Below, one piece after another: positions 19,215-27,938 of a stretch of 64,000 nucleotides of DNA (the stretch's first letter is position 1; each line of letters begins with the position of its first letter). Below the pieces are notes generated by a model. That model searched no databases, was not told the origin of the DNA, and saw only the letters and a program-made list of their open reading frames with translations. This DNA comes from Nocardia niwae NBRC 108934 = DSM 45340 (GTDB lineage: Bacteria; Actinomycetota; Actinomycetes; Mycobacteriales; Mycobacteriaceae). Both the position numbers and the translations under genes were made by a program. Location of the stretch: NCBI RefSeq assembly GCF_001613465.1, contig NZ_BDCK01000011.1:1-64000 (forward strand), in the 5' to 3' direction.

Positions 19215-20288
19215 TCAGGCCAGCTGCACCGTCGCGGTGGCGCGGCCGAAGATCTTCTTCCCCGCCGCCTTCGCCACGATGGCCACGACCGCGGTCCTGG
19301 TCTCCGGATCGACCGACTTCACCTTACCGGTGTACTCGATTTCGGCCGCCTCGTCGGAGCCCACATAGACGGGGCTGGTGAAGCGGACGTTGTACTCCTT
19401 GACCGCGCCTGGGTCGCCGAGCCACGAGGTGACGAACCCGCCGCCCAGACCCATGGTCAGCATGCCGTGCGCGACTACGTTGTCCAGGCCGACCAGCTTG
19501 ACGACCTCGTCGCTCCAGTGGATCGGGTTGGCGTCGCCGGAGACGCCCGCGTAGTTCACCAGATCGCCGCGGGTGAGCCGGACGATGCGGGCGGGCAACT
19601 CGTCACCGGCCGAGACGTCCTCGAACCGGACGGCGTGCTTGGTGCGCACGCCTTCCGCGGGCGGCACGACCGGCGCGGGCGCCTGGGTCACCGCGAGCGA
19701 GGTGCGCGGGTGGTGTCCCGGCGCGTCCTCGCCGATGCCGTGCATGAGCACGTTGCGGACGGCGGCGTTGAGGTTCGGGTCGATGTCGCCGCCGCTGCGG
19801 CCGACGAGTGTGGTGTAGGTGGTGAGCACCAGTTCGTCGTTTTGTGCGGTGACGATGTTCTTGGTCACGATGATGTCGCCGCCGAAGGCCTGCCGGAACG
19901 AGTGCAGGTGGACATCGCAGGTGAGCTGGTCGCCGACCCTGATCGGGCGATGGAATTCCAGGATCTGGTCGGTCTGCATGATCTGGCTGAGGTCGTAGCC
20001 GGTGACGACCTCTTCGAACAGTTTGCGCTGCGCGAGAATCCCGACCAGGGAGATGAAGGTGACCGGCGCGAGCAGGTTGTCGTACCCGTACTCCTGCGCC
20101 GCGTCCTCGTCCCAGTGCACCGGATGGTAGTCCTGCACGGCGCGGGCGTATTCACGCACCTTCTCGCGGCCGACCTCGTAGTAGTCGTCGACGCGGTAGT
20201 GGTGACCGACCATCGCCGCGGCGTTCGCCGCGGGGTCGAGCGCCTCGCCCGTCTGGACCGCTTCGTCTGTACCGGTGTTGATTGTCAC
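19215..20288 (-). CDS. hadAB: Fused (3R)-hydroxyacyl-ACP dehydratase HadA/HadB
   Basis: A 357-residue protein joining two MaoC-like hotdog domains. The N-terminal HadA half contains VQDYHPVHWDEDAA; the C-terminal HadB half contains the catalytic VSGDANPIHWSDE and NVVAHGMLTMGLG. It dehydrates long 3-hydroxyacyl-ACPs in the FAS-II cycle that extends meromycolates. M. tuberculosis has separate HadA and HadB (plus HadC) at this locus; here one polypeptide does both. The GTG at 20288 is preferred because TACAGT ends 6 nt upstream (leaderless); a GTG at 20318 would add 10 residues. Confidence 0.93.
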   Translation of the reverse strand: MTINTGTDEAVQTGEALDPAANAAAMVGHHYRVDDYYEVGREKVREYARAVQDYHPVHWDEDAAQEYGYDNLLAPVTFISLVGILAQRKLFEEVVTGYDLSQIMQTDQILEFHRPIRVGDQLTCDVHLHSFRQAFGGDIIVTKNIVTAQNDELVLTTYTTLVGRSGGDIDPNLNAAVRNVLMHGIGEDAPGHHPRTSLAVTQAPAPVVPPAEGVRTKHAVRFEDVSAGDELPARIVRLTRGDLVNYAGVSGDANPIHWSDEVVKLVGLDNVVAHGMLTMGLGGGFVTSWLGDPGAVKEYNVRFTSPVYVGSDEAAEIEYTGKVKSVDPETRTAVVAIVAKAAGKKIFGRATATVQLA

Positions 20289-20294
20289 GGGAGG

Positions 20295-20300
20295 ACTGTA
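20295..20300 (-). promoter_or_regulatory. -10 box for leaderless hadAB
   Basis: TACAGT on the minus strand, 6 nt before the GTG. It decides the start codon in favour of 20288. Confidence 0.45.
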
Positions 20301-20465
20301 CCTATCTGACCCCGTCACCCGGAGTCTGCGGAGCGCTCACCACCGCACCCACACCGTGAAAATGCGTCAGGGCCGGACAGTTGTCCGGCCCTCGCGGTGC
20401 CACGGCCCGAGATACCGGGAGGCCACTCCCGGCGCTAGACCACGCGGTAGTTCACGCGTGGAGGG

Positions 20466-20636
20466 CTAGCGGGATTCGCGGTGCGCCCGGTGCGTGCCGC
20501 AGTTCGGGCAGAACTTCTTCAACTCCAGACGATCCGGGTCGTTGCGCCGGTTCTTCTTGGTGATGTAGTTGCGGTGCTTGCACTGCTCGCAGGCCAAGGT
20601 GATCTTTGGCCGGACATCGGTGGACTTCGCGGCCAC
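20466..20636 (-). CDS. rpmG: 50S ribosomal protein L33 (zinc-binding form)
   Basis: A 56-residue L33 with CEQC and CPNC pairs, the zinc-containing C+ form. The GTG start follows AAAGAAGG at suitable spacing. It lies directly downstream of tRNA-Met and tRNA-Thr, the same order as rpmG2 in M. tuberculosis. A longer upstream reading would run through the tRNA and is rejected. Confidence 0.96.
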
Positions 20637-20681
20637 GATATGCCTTCTTTCCGGTACCTGATGGGCTTGTATCGGTTGTGG

Positions 20682-20754
20682 TAGCGATGGCCGGACTTGA
20701 ACCGGCGACACAACGATTATGAGTCGTTTGCTCTACCGACTGAGCTACACCGCC
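20682..20754 (-). tRNA. tRNA-Met (CAT, elongator)
   Basis: A 73-nt cloverleaf with acceptor GGCGGTG paired to CATCGCT (two G-U pairs), discriminator A, D-arm GCTCAGTCGGTAGAGC, anticodon CAT within GACTCATAATC and T-arm GCCGG-TTCAAGT-CCGGC. The fully paired acceptor and this context support elongator rather than initiator tRNA. Confidence 0.95.
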
Positions 20755-20830
20755 ACGGCGTCGCATTGCCATGGTGCCGAGCCCGCACTACGGGAGCGAT
20801 GCCGAGTCGGTCACCACCGGCAATCCGGCG

Positions 20831-20903
20831 AGCCCCCTAACGGAATCGAACCGTTGACCTTTTCCTTACCATGGAAACGCTCTGCCGACTGAGCTAAGGG
20901 GGC
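20831..20903 (-). tRNA. tRNA-Thr (GGT)
   Basis: A 73-nt cloverleaf: acceptor GCCCCCT/AGGGGGC, discriminator T, anticodon stem TTTCC/GGAAA with loop ATGGTAA giving anticodon GGT, T-arm AACGG-TTCGATT-CCGTT. First gene of the thr-met-rpmG cluster. Confidence 0.97.
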
Positions 20904-21556
20904 ATGACTACTTCCGCACCGAGCCTCGAACGCTCGACCTCAGCGCGGTGAAGTCTTGAACGAGGTTACACACTCACCGGTCTCAGCACCAAACCGCGTG
21001 GTCAAAGGGTTGTTTTCCACGCATCGACGGCAACCACCGGCCCCCTTTCACGACTACACGGCAGTGCCGTCCGCCCGCAACCCGGAGATCGTTTCAACGC
21101 AAACATGGGCCACGCCGGCAATCGCGCCACAGAGGACACAAACGTCCGACGGATCTCGACCGAAAGCGCGATGCGTCTCGGCCGAACCCGCGCCCGATCG
21201 AAACCGATGCCCCCGCCCGACGACAGATGGAAACGCTGAGGCGAAGCGACCGATCGCCCGCAACAGCGAACGATCAGTTGGTGGGCGCCGCGATCGACGC
21301 GAAGAAGCGACCGGCACAAAGAGGCGATCGACGCGAAGAAGGTCGGCACGAAGAGAACAACGAAGAGAACAGGAAGGGAGGGAAGGCGGAAGAGTCATGA
21401 CGGGCATGCGGCCGCAGACGCACACAACCCGGCCCGACGAAGAATGTCAGTCGATCGCCGCTCACAACCCAACGAGACAAACGTGATCAACGCAACGATC
21501 ACAAAGGGGGTCCGGGGGCGAAGCCCCGCCGGGCGGGGTGTGGGGGTTGCACCCGC
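20904..21556. other. Gene-free spacer between tRNA-Thr and tRNA-Tyr
   Basis: About 650 nt without a credible gene. Long open frames exist on both strands but are Arg/Ser-rich with no recognisable domain. The spacer has a purine-rich stretch with a direct repeat (21290-21341), a short inverted repeat GTGATC/GATCAC (21483-21502), and a G-rich element (21505-21558) containing GGGGGCGAAGCCCC. It probably holds the promoter of the tRNA-Thr/Met/rpmG unit. Confidence 0.5.
21290..21341. repeat. Imperfect direct repeat, 34-bp period
   Basis: GCGATCGACGCGAAGAAG occurs at 21290-21307 and again at 21324-21341. The following bases are also similar (CCGGCACAAAGAG, TCGGCACGAAGAG). It is upstream of tRNA-Thr on the minus strand. 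Confidence 0.7.
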
Positions 21557-21607
21557 ACAAGACAGACAAAGTGAGCCCTGTACGCGCTTTCTGCGTACAG
21601 GGCTCAC
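21557..21607 (-). terminator. Terminator of tRNA-Tyr
   Basis: A perfect 15-bp stem (21571-21585 with 21593-21607) and a 7-nt loop, starting 14 nt after the tRNA 3' end. On the minus strand it is followed by TTTGTCTGTCTTGT. Confidence 0.85.
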
Positions 21608-21621
21608 TCAGCGAACGACGG

Positions 21622-21704
21622 TGGCAGGTGTAGGATTCGAACCTACGTAGGCTTTCACCGACAGATTTACAGTCTGCTCCCATTGGCCGCTCGGGCAACC
21701 TGCC
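21622..21704 (-). tRNA. tRNA-Tyr (GTA)
   Basis: An 83-nt class II tRNA: acceptor GGCAGGT/ACCTGCC, discriminator A, anticodon GTA within GACTGTAAATC, a long variable arm, and T-arm with TTCGAAT. A strong intrinsic terminator follows. Confidence 0.97.
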
Positions 21705-21878
21705 GTTCGCGCATTGTTTCGCGCGCTGAGCAGAATACATCGAACCCGCACCCTGAATGCAAACCGGCTGGCTATCGGCCGTGCGACGCGACTACCCTCG
21801 GGTCTCCGGGTAGAACCGACGGTGGCTGGAAGCCTCGGGTTCAACTCACCCGTCGGACCGTCAGAACAGGAGCGCAGC

Positions 21879-22370
21879 GTGGCTGATTCGTCTTTCGATG
21901 TTGTGAGCAAGGTCGACCGGCAGGAGGTCGACAACGCCCTGCATCAGGCGGAGAAGGAGCTCAACACCCGCTACGACTTCCGCGGCACCGGCGCGTCGAT
22001 CGAATGGTCCGGCGAGGACAAGATCGTGCTCACCGCGGAGGCGGAGGAGCGTGTGAAGGCCGCGCTGGAGGTGTTCAAGGAGAAGCTGATCCGCCGGGAC
22101 ATCTCGCTGAAGGCGTTCGACGCGGGCGAGCCGGTCTCCTCCGGCAAGGTGTACAAGATCACCGGTTCGCTGGTGCAGGGCATCGACTCCGAGCACGCGA
22201 AGAAGATCTCCAAGAAGATCCGGGACGAGGGCCCGAAGGGCGTGAAGGCGCAGATCCAGGGCGAGGAGCTGCGAGTGAGCAGCAAGAAGCGCGACGATCT
22301 GCAGGCCGTCATCGCCCTGCTCAAGGGCGAGGATTTCGGCATCGCGCTGCAGTTCGTCAACTACCGCTGA
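21879..22370 (+). CDS. YajQ family nucleotide-binding protein
   Basis: A 163-residue protein of the YajQ/UPF0234 family. It starts [20 protein letters not shown] and carries [15 protein letters not shown] and LQFVNYR, both family hallmarks. It has two ferredoxin-like subdomains that bind RNA or nucleotides; cyclic-di-GMP binding is reported for some members. The GTG start follows AGGAG with 7-nt spacing. It lies between tRNA-Tyr and a MarR gene. Confidence 0.95.
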   Translation: MADSSFDVVSKVDRQEVDNALHQAEKELNTRYDFRGTGASIEWSGEDKIVLTAEAEERVKAALEVFKEKLIRRDISLKAFDAGEPVSSGKVYKITGSLVQGIDSEHAKKISKKIRDEGPKGVKAQIQGEELRVSSKKRDDLQAVIALLKGEDFGIALQFVNYR

Positions 22371-22435
22371 CCGCCGGGCCGCAGCGCGGTGGGGTCGGTC
22401 GCGTTCAGCGTGTCCACGTTCGGAGGGCGGTCGGC

Positions 22436-22900
22436 ATGTCAACCGAGGAGCGGCCGGGACTCGGCGTGGACGAAGGCATCCGCACGCTGCTGCTGCTGAT
22501 GCCGCGCGTGGTGGGGCGGGCCAAGAAGCTGGGCGTTCCGAAAGAGCTGGAGTCGTTCTCGCTGGCGCCTCGGCACTTGTCGCTGCTGGCCAATCTGGTG
22601 TTCGACGGACCGACCACGGTGACGGATCTGGCCGCACGCCTGGAGGTGGCGCCGACGACGGTGAGCCTGATGGTCGGCGAACTCAGCAAGCAGGGTGTGC
22701 TCGAACGCGGCGCCGACCCCGACGACCGGAGACGCACCATCGTCGCCATCGCTCCGGCGCATGAGCAAGCCGTGCACAAATGGCTGGGACGCAGCGCTCG
22801 CGCCTGGCGCACGGTGCTCGAGCCGCTCACCGCGCAGCAGCGGCGGTTGTTCGTGGAGACGTTTCGCGCTTACGAAGACCAACTGGCCTTGGACGACTGA
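22436..22900 (+). CDS. MarR family transcriptional regulator
   Basis: A 154-residue winged-helix regulator. The DNA-binding segment TTVTDLAARLEVAPTTVSLM and wing LSKQGVLERGADPDDRRRTI fit the MarR pattern. The ATG follows GGAGGG. It ends 12 bp from the convergent htpX. Ligand and targets cannot be read; it may control itself or the adjacent genes. Confidence 0.9.
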   Translation: MSTEERPGLGVDEGIRTLLLLMPRVVGRAKKLGVPKELESFSLAPRHLSLLANLVFDGPTTVTDLAARLEVAPTTVSLMVGELSKQGVLERGADPDDRRRTIVAIAPAHEQAVHKWLGRSARAWRTVLEPLTAQQRRLFVETFRAYEDQLALDD

Positions 22901-22912
22901 ACTCCCCCGGAC

Positions 22913-23794
22913 TCAGTACCGGCGCGGGCCGCCCGCCATCTCCTCGAGCCGGGCGACGCGTTCGTTCATCGACGGATGCGTGGAGAACCAGCGCGCGACC
23001 CGTTCACCCGCACGGAACGGGTTGGCGATCATCAGGTGCGACTGCGACGCCAGCCGCGGCTCGGGCGGGAGCGGGGCAGTCTGCACGCCGCGTTCGATCT
23101 TCCGCAGGGCGGACGCGAGGGCCAGCGGGTCACCGGTCAGCTCGGCGCCGGACTGATCGGCCTGGAATTCGCGCGAGCGCGAGACGGCCAGTTTGATCAG
23201 CGTCGCGGCGATCGGGCCGAGCAGCGACACCAGCAGCACGGCCAGCACGTTCGGGCCCTCGCCGTTGCGGTTGCCGCCGAACATGGACAGGTACATGGCC
23301 AGGTTCGCCACGCCGGAGATGACGGCCGCGAGCGCACCCGCGATCGAGGAGATGAGGATGTCGCGGTTGTAGACGTGCGAGAGTTCGTGCCCGAGCACGG
23401 CCCGCAATTCCCGCTCGTCGAGAAGCTGCAGAATGCCGCTGGTGCAGCAGACCGCGGCGTGGCGGGGACTGCGTCCGGTGGCGAAGGCGTTGGGGGCGTT
23501 GGTCGGGCTGATGTACAGCCGGGGCATCGGCTGCCGCGCGATGGTGGCCAGCTCACGCACGATCCGGTACATGACCGGGGCCTCCAGTTCGCTGACCGGC
23601 TGCGCGTGCATGGCCTTCAGCGCGATCTTGTCGCTGTTGAAATACGCGTAGGCGTTCATGCCCACCGCGAGCAGGATCGCGACGACGAGGATCGTCGGGT
23701 TGCGGAACAGCGCGCCGATGACCACGATCAGGGCCGACAGGCCCACCATCAGCCCGAAGGTCTTCAGCCCGTTCGCAAACCCGTGCCCGTGCAT
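22913..23794 (-). CDS. htpX: Membrane zinc metalloprotease HtpX
   Basis: A 293-residue M48 protease for quality control of membrane proteins. Two N-terminal membrane helices (residues about 10-50) precede the zinc motif [13 protein letters not shown], two further hydrophobic helices follow, and [10 protein letters not shown] supplies the third ligand. Neighbouring grcC and menJ match the Rv0561c-Rv0563 order in M. tuberculosis. Confidence 0.95.
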   Translation of the reverse strand: MHGHGFANGLKTFGLMVGLSALIVVIGALFRNPTILVVAILLAVGMNAYAYFNSDKIALKAMHAQPVSELEAPVMYRIVRELATIARQPMPRLYISPTNAPNAFATGRSPRHAAVCCTSGILQLLDERELRAVLGHELSHVYNRDILISSIAGALAAVISGVANLAMYLSMFGGNRNGEGPNVLAVLLVSLLGPIAATLIKLAVSRSREFQADQSGAELTGDPLALASALRKIERGVQTAPLPPEPRLASQSHLMIANPFRAGERVARWFSTHPSMNERVARLEEMAGGPRRY

Positions 23795-23888
23795 ACGTCT
23801 CCCTTGCCGCTCCCCCGTTCACCGAGTTGCCTTACACCAGATAAACGATAGAAGCTCCAGGCAAAGTTCCGGTGCATCCGCGCCGCGC

Positions 23889-24959
23889 TCACCCCACGCG
23901 TTCGATGGTGTAGCGGACCAGCCGCTCGAGCGCGTCGTTGGCCGGGCCGCCGGGCAGGGCGGACAGTTCGGCGTAGGCGAGGTCGGCGTAGCCCTGCAGT
24001 TTCTCCTTGGCCAGCGTCATGCCGCGCGAGTCGGCGAGCAGGGCGAGCGCCTCGTCCACCTCGTCGTCGGTTTCCAGCGGACGGGCCAGCAGCTTGCGCA
24101 GGCGATCGCCGTCCGCGCCCTCCTCGCGCAGCGCGTACAGCACCGGCAAGGTGTGCACGCCCTCGCGCAGGTCGGTGCCGGGAGTCTTGCCGGACTGCTC
24201 GGACGCGGAAGAGATGTCGATGATGTCGTCGGAGATCTGGAAGGCGGTGCCGACCGCGTCACCGAGGCGGGCCAGTCGCTCGACGTGCTCGGCGTCGGCC
24301 CCGGAGAAGGTGCCACCGAAGCGGCCGGACGCGGCGATCAGCGAGCCGGTCTTCTCCCACACCACGCGCAGGTAGTGCTCGACCGGGTCCTGGGATTCGC
24401 GAGCGCCCATGGTCTCGCGCATCTGACCGGTGACGAGTTCGGCGAAGGTCTCGGCGATGATGCGCACCGCGTCGGGGCCGAGCGTGGAGGTGAGCCGGGA
24501 CGCGTGCGCGAACAGATAGTCGCCCGCGAGGATGGCGATGTTGTTGCCCCAGCGCGAGTTGACGCTCGGGGCGCCGCGGCGCATGGGAGCCTCGTCCATC
24601 ACGTCGTCGTGGTACAGCGTGGCCAGGTGCACGAGTTCGACGACGGTGCCCGCGGTGACCAGAGCGGGATCGGTGGGGCGCGGGCCGAGCTGTCCGGTGA
24701 GAATGGTGAAGAGCGGGCGGAAGCGCTTACCGCCGGCCTTGGCCAGGTGCAGCGCGGCTTCCTGGAGGAATTCCGCACCGTCGGAGAGCTCGTCTACGAG
24801 TAGTTTCTCCACTGCGGCCAGCCCGTCGCGCACGGCGTCGGCCAGCGCGCTGTCACCGAGGTCGACTCCGGCCACGACCGTGCTCGCTTCGTCCCCGGCT
24901 CCGCCGTGCGCCGTGTCCATGATTCGCTCGCTGCGCTCGCTCATGGCCGATGTGCTCAT
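23889..24959 (-). CDS. grcC: Polyprenyl diphosphate synthase (GrcC/HepT type)
   Basis: A 356-residue trans-prenyltransferase that probably makes the menaquinone side chain. The first Asp-rich motif is LATLYHDDVMDEAPMRRG; the second is FQISDDIIDISS. The ATG at 24959 follows GGGAGAAGAA. The first 25 or so residues include MSERSERIMDTA, a copy of the dispersed leader sequence found before secE and menE, fused in frame ahead of the family core that begins TVVAGVDLGD. It is divergent from menJ, the reductase acting on the same pathway. Confidence 0.92.
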   Translation of the reverse strand: MSTSAMSERSERIMDTAHGGAGDEASTVVAGVDLGDSALADAVRDGLAAVEKLLVDELSDGAEFLQEAALHLAKAGGKRFRPLFTILTGQLGPRPTDPALVTAGTVVELVHLATLYHDDVMDEAPMRRGAPSVNSRWGNNIAILAGDYLFAHASRLTSTLGPDAVRIIAETFAELVTGQMRETMGARESQDPVEHYLRVVWEKTGSLIAASGRFGGTFSGADAEHVERLARLGDAVGTAFQISDDIIDISSASEQSGKTPGTDLREGVHTLPVLYALREEGADGDRLRKLLARPLETDDEVDEALALLADSRGMTLAKEKLQGYADLAYAELSALPGGPANDALERLVRYTIERVG

Positions 24960-25134
24960 TTCTTCTCCCAGCGATGCGTCCGACCCCACGGTAGAGAACC
25001 TAGCGTGTCCCGGTCGGATGGCCCATGAACACCGTCACTCTGTGGTGGATCGGCCACATTCGCGGCGCGTCGCCGGTGACCGTCCACGACGCGAGCGCGA
25101 CCGCCGTCGACATCGCTGAGCGGGCCCTGCGAGT

Positions 25135-26412
25135 ATGGAGCGCATGGGTTCACCGGAAGCGAGTCCCGCGAGCGACGAGCACGCGTTGCCCAGCCGGGCC
25201 GAGGTGCTGGTCGTCGGCGCTGGCCCGGCCGGATCGGCGTCGGCGGCCTGGGCGGCACGGGCGGGACGGGACGTGGTGCTCATCGATTCCGCGGTCTTTC
25301 CCAGGGACAAGACCTGCGGTGACGGGCTGACCCCGCGCGCGACCGCGGAACTGGAGCAGCTCGGTCTCGGCGAGTGGGTGCGCGCGCACACCGTCAACCA
25401 CGGTCTGCGGATGACCGGCTTCGGCCGCGAGGCGCTGCTGAGCTGGCCGGGCGGTTCCTTCCCGACGTACGGAAGCGCGGTTCCGCGCACCGAACTCGAC
25501 GACAAACTGCGCGAGACGGCGGTGAAGTCCGGTGCGCGCATGGTGGACGGCACGAAAGTGGTCGACGTCACCCGGGAGGACGATCGGGTCACGGGCGTGA
25601 CGGTGCGGACGGCCGACGGCACGCGCACGATCGCGTGCCGGACGCTGGTGGTCGCCGACGGGGTGCGTTCGCCGATCGGGCGGCTGCTCGGCCGCGTCTG
25701 GCATCGGCAGTACGCGTACGGCACCGCGGCGCGCGCCTATATCCGGTCCGGCCGCAGCGACGATCAGTGGATCACCTCGCACCTGGAGTTGCGCGATGCC
25801 GCCGGCGAGCTGGTTCCCGGCTACGGCTGGGTGTTCCCGCTGGGCAACGGGGAGGTGAACATCGGTGTCGGGTCGCTGGCGACGGAACGCAGGCCCTCGC
25901 ATATCGCGTTGAAGCCGCTGCTGGCGCACTACACCGCCCTGCGCACGGAGGAATGGCAATTCGAGGGCTCGCTGCGCGCGGTGGCCTCGGCCCTGCTGCC
26001 GATGGGCGGGGCGGTCTCGAACGTCGCGGGACGCAACTGGGTGCTCATCGGTGACGCCGCCGGGTGCGTGAACCCGCTCAACGGCGAGGGCATCGATTAC
26101 GGCTTGGAGGGCGGTCACATGCTGGCCGACCTGCTGGACGAACCCGACCTCAGCACGATCTGGCCGCAGGTGCTGCGCGCCCGCTACGGCCGCACGTTCT
26201 CGGTCGCCCGGCGGATCGCGGGCCTGGCCACGCATCCGCGCATGGTGCCGCTGGGCGGCCCGCCGGTGATGCGCTCGAAGTACCTGCAGCGCACGGCGGT
26301 CCGAGTGATGGGCAATCTGGTCACCGACGAGGACGTCGACCTGACCGCCCGGGCGTGGCGGATGGCGGGCCGGGCGTCGCTGCGCTTCGACGAGCGTCCG
26401 CCGTTCGCCTAG
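25135..26412 (+). CDS. menJ: Menaquinone reductase MenJ (geranylgeranyl reductase family)
   Basis: A 425-residue FAD enzyme that saturates one isoprene unit of menaquinone. The dinucleotide fold VLVVGAGPAGSASAAWAARA is near residue 30, DKTCGDGLTPRA follows, and WVLIGDAAGCVNPLNGEGID binds flavin. It matches Rv0561c by motif and position beside grcC. ATGs occur at 25135 and 25144; both are plausible starts. Confidence 0.92.
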   Translation: MERMGSPEASPASDEHALPSRAEVLVVGAGPAGSASAAWAARAGRDVVLIDSAVFPRDKTCGDGLTPRATAELEQLGLGEWVRAHTVNHGLRMTGFGREALLSWPGGSFPTYGSAVPRTELDDKLRETAVKSGARMVDGTKVVDVTREDDRVTGVTVRTADGTRTIACRTLVVADGVRSPIGRLLGRVWHRQYAYGTAARAYIRSGRSDDQWITSHLELRDAAGELVPGYGWVFPLGNGEVNIGVGSLATERRPSHIALKPLLAHYTALRTEEWQFEGSLRAVASALLPMGGAVSNVAGRNWVLIGDAAGCVNPLNGEGIDYGLEGGHMLADLLDEPDLSTIWPQVLRARYGRTFSVARRIAGLATHPRMVPLGGPPVMRSKYLQRTAVRVMGNLVTDEDVDLTARAWRMAGRASLRFDERPPFA

Positions 26413-26426
26413 ATCCGGGAGACGCG

Positions 26427-26855
26427 ATGGGCGGACAACGAGCTCGCGGATCGCCCGCGCTGGCTCTGCTGCCGCATCTGCGCCGAGCCAAGGACCTGGC
26501 GGATCGGCACTACGCCGACCCGCTGAATCTGGACGGGCTGGCGGCGGCCGCCGGGGTGTCGAAATACCACTTCCTCCGGGCGTTCGCCGCGGTCTACGGC
26601 CTGACCCCGGCCGCGTACCTGGCCGAGCGGCGCATCGAACGCGCCCAGGACCTGCTGCGCGCGACCAATCTCACCGTCACCGAGGTGTGCATGCTGGTGG
26701 GCTACAGCAGCCTGGGCTCGTTCAGCAGCAAATTCCGGCAGTTGGTCGGCGTCACGCCGTCGGAGTACCAAGCGAAGTTCGCCGACGGCGCTCCGCGCAT
26801 TCCCGGCTGTTTCGTCTTCATGCACGGGCTCTCCGACCGCAAGCCGCGCGGCTGA
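26427..26855 (+). CDS. AraC family transcriptional regulator (DNA-binding domain only)
   Basis: A 142-residue protein consisting essentially of the AraC double helix-turn-helix: first helix pair LDGLAAAAGVSKYHFLRAF, second LTVTEVCMLVGYSSLGSFSS then FRQLVGVTPSEYQ. There is no N-terminal ligand domain, so it resembles MarA/SoxS-type regulators. It lies 14 bp after menJ and 58 bp before a VOC gene. AraC-VOC pairs are common in actinobacteria, so the VOC gene is the likely target. Confidence 0.9.
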   Translation: MGGQRARGSPALALLPHLRRAKDLADRHYADPLNLDGLAAAAGVSKYHFLRAFAAVYGLTPAAYLAERRIERAQDLLRATNLTVTEVCMLVGYSSLGSFSSKFRQLVGVTPSEYQAKFADGAPRIPGCFVFMHGLSDRKPRG

Positions 26856-26900
26856 GCGAACCGCGCAATTTCGGAGAAGCCGGTGGCAGGGCGGCCGCCA

Positions 26901-26906
26901 TAGCCT
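26901..26906 (+). promoter_or_regulatory. -10 box for leaderless VOC gene
   Basis: TAGCCT ends 7 nt before the ATG at 26914, so the VOC mRNA should begin at or next to its start codon. Confidence 0.45.
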
Positions 26907-26913
26907 GGCCCGC

Positions 26914-27351
26914 ATGACGACGATTACGAATGTTTCCCTGGTCACGGTGTATGTCACCGACCAAACCGCCGCGAAGGAGTGGTACGTCGACAAGCTCGGC
27001 TTCGTCGAGACCGGCGACGTCACCATGGGCGACAACGGTTTCCGCTGGGTCACCGTCGCGCATCCCGCGCATCCGGAGCTGGAGATCACGCTGATGCTCC
27101 CGGGCCCGCCGCTGGACGAGAACTACGCCGACGCCGTGCGGCGCGCGCTGGCCAACGGCACGCACGGCTCGCTCGGCCTGCGTACGGAGAACTGTCAGAA
27201 GACCTTCGAGGAACTCACCGCCAAGGGCGTGGAGTTCGTCCAGCCGCCCGCCGAACGGCCCTACGGCACCGAGGCGATCATCCGGGACAACTCGGGCAAC
27301 TGGCTGGTCCTGGTCGAGCCGAAGGAGTACTCGCCGCAGGATTTCGCGTAG
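26914..27351 (+). CDS. VOC (glyoxalase/bleomycin-resistance fold) protein
   Basis: A 145-residue protein with two beta-alpha-beta-beta-beta repeats. Conserved pieces are VYVTDQTAAKEWYVDKLGF in the first half and RDNSGNWLVLVEPKE in the second. The enzyme could be a dioxygenase, lyase or binding protein; the substrate is unknown. It is co-oriented with the AraC-type gene upstream. Confidence 0.88.
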   Translation: MTTITNVSLVTVYVTDQTAAKEWYVDKLGFVETGDVTMGDNGFRWVTVAHPAHPELEITLMLPGPPLDENYADAVRRALANGTHGSLGLRTENCQKTFEELTAKGVEFVQPPAERPYGTEAIIRDNSGNWLVLVEPKEYSPQDFA

Positions 27352-27360
27352 GCACGACGG

Positions 27361-27387
27361 CGTTGCCCCGGCCGGGCCGGGGCAACG
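27361..27387. terminator. Bidirectional terminator hairpin
   Basis: A perfect 12-bp GC-rich stem (27361-27372 with 27376-27387) and a 3-nt loop, lying exactly between the convergent VOC and DUF2505 genes. Confidence 0.7.
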
Positions 27388-27392
27388 TGCGC

Positions 27393-27899
27393 TCAGGCGG
27401 TCGGCTTCGCCGACAACCACTCCTCGATGAATTTGCGCTCGCTGTTGAGTACCCGATGGTGTAACTGTTCGGCGAGCGGCTCGATCGCGCCGCCGACCAC
27501 GGGCACCTTCACCTGCACGGTGCCCGCCACCTCGAGCTCGGATCCCTCCGCGGTGGAACGGATCTCGTAGGACCCGGACATCGCGGTGTTGATGCCGCCG
27601 GTGGTGGCCTCGAAGGTGCCTTTGGCGACCTCGCCGACCAGCGGCTGCCAGTTGTCGGTGCGGGAGAAGGTGAGTTCGCTCTTGAGCACCTTGCGGACCA
27701 GCGCGGGTACCTTGTCCTCGGCGGCCTTTTCGGTCATATGGATGCGAATGGTGCCCGCGCCGTCCGGATGCGACAGGTCCAGCGTCGCGGTCGGTGCGTC
27801 GGCGAAGCGAGCCCGCCAGACGTCGTCGGTGGTGAGTGCCCGGTGGAGATCTTCGACCGGGACGGTATAAGGCACGGTGAAGCTGAATTTTCGGGACAT
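27393..27899 (-). CDS. DUF2505 family protein
   Basis: A 168-residue protein beginning MSRKFSFTVPYTVPVEDLHR. The segment SYEIRSTAEGSELEVAGTVQ and an SRPBCC-like layout (ligand-binding hotdog cavity) fit DUF2505, common in mycolata. TACGGT ends 7 nt before the ATG, suggesting a leaderless mRNA. It is divergent from a small membrane protein gene. Function unknown. Confidence 0.85.
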   Translation of the reverse strand: MSRKFSFTVPYTVPVEDLHRALTTDDVWRARFADAPTATLDLSHPDGAGTIRIHMTEKAAEDKVPALVRKVLKSELTFSRTDNWQPLVGEVAKGTFEATTGGINTAMSGSYEIRSTAEGSELEVAGTVQVKVPVVGGAIEPLAEQLHHRVLNSERKFIEEWLSAKPTA

Positions 27900-27906
27900 G
27901 GCCGCC

Positions 27907-27932
27907 ACCGTAGCCGAGCCGGTCGGTAGCCT
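27907..27932. promoter_or_regulatory. Back-to-back leaderless -10 boxes
   Basis: Minus-strand TACGGT (27912-27907) serves DUF2505, and plus-strand TAGCCT (27927-27932) serves the membrane protein starting at GTG 27939. The two divergent start codons are only 40 bp apart. Confidence 0.45.
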
Positions 27933-27938
27933 GTGGCG

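Noticed and set aside
20956..21486. 176-codon open frame between tRNA-Thr and tRNA-Tyr
   Set aside because: Arg/Ser/Pro-rich, covers direct repeats and the G-rich element, has no ribosome site or recognisable domain.
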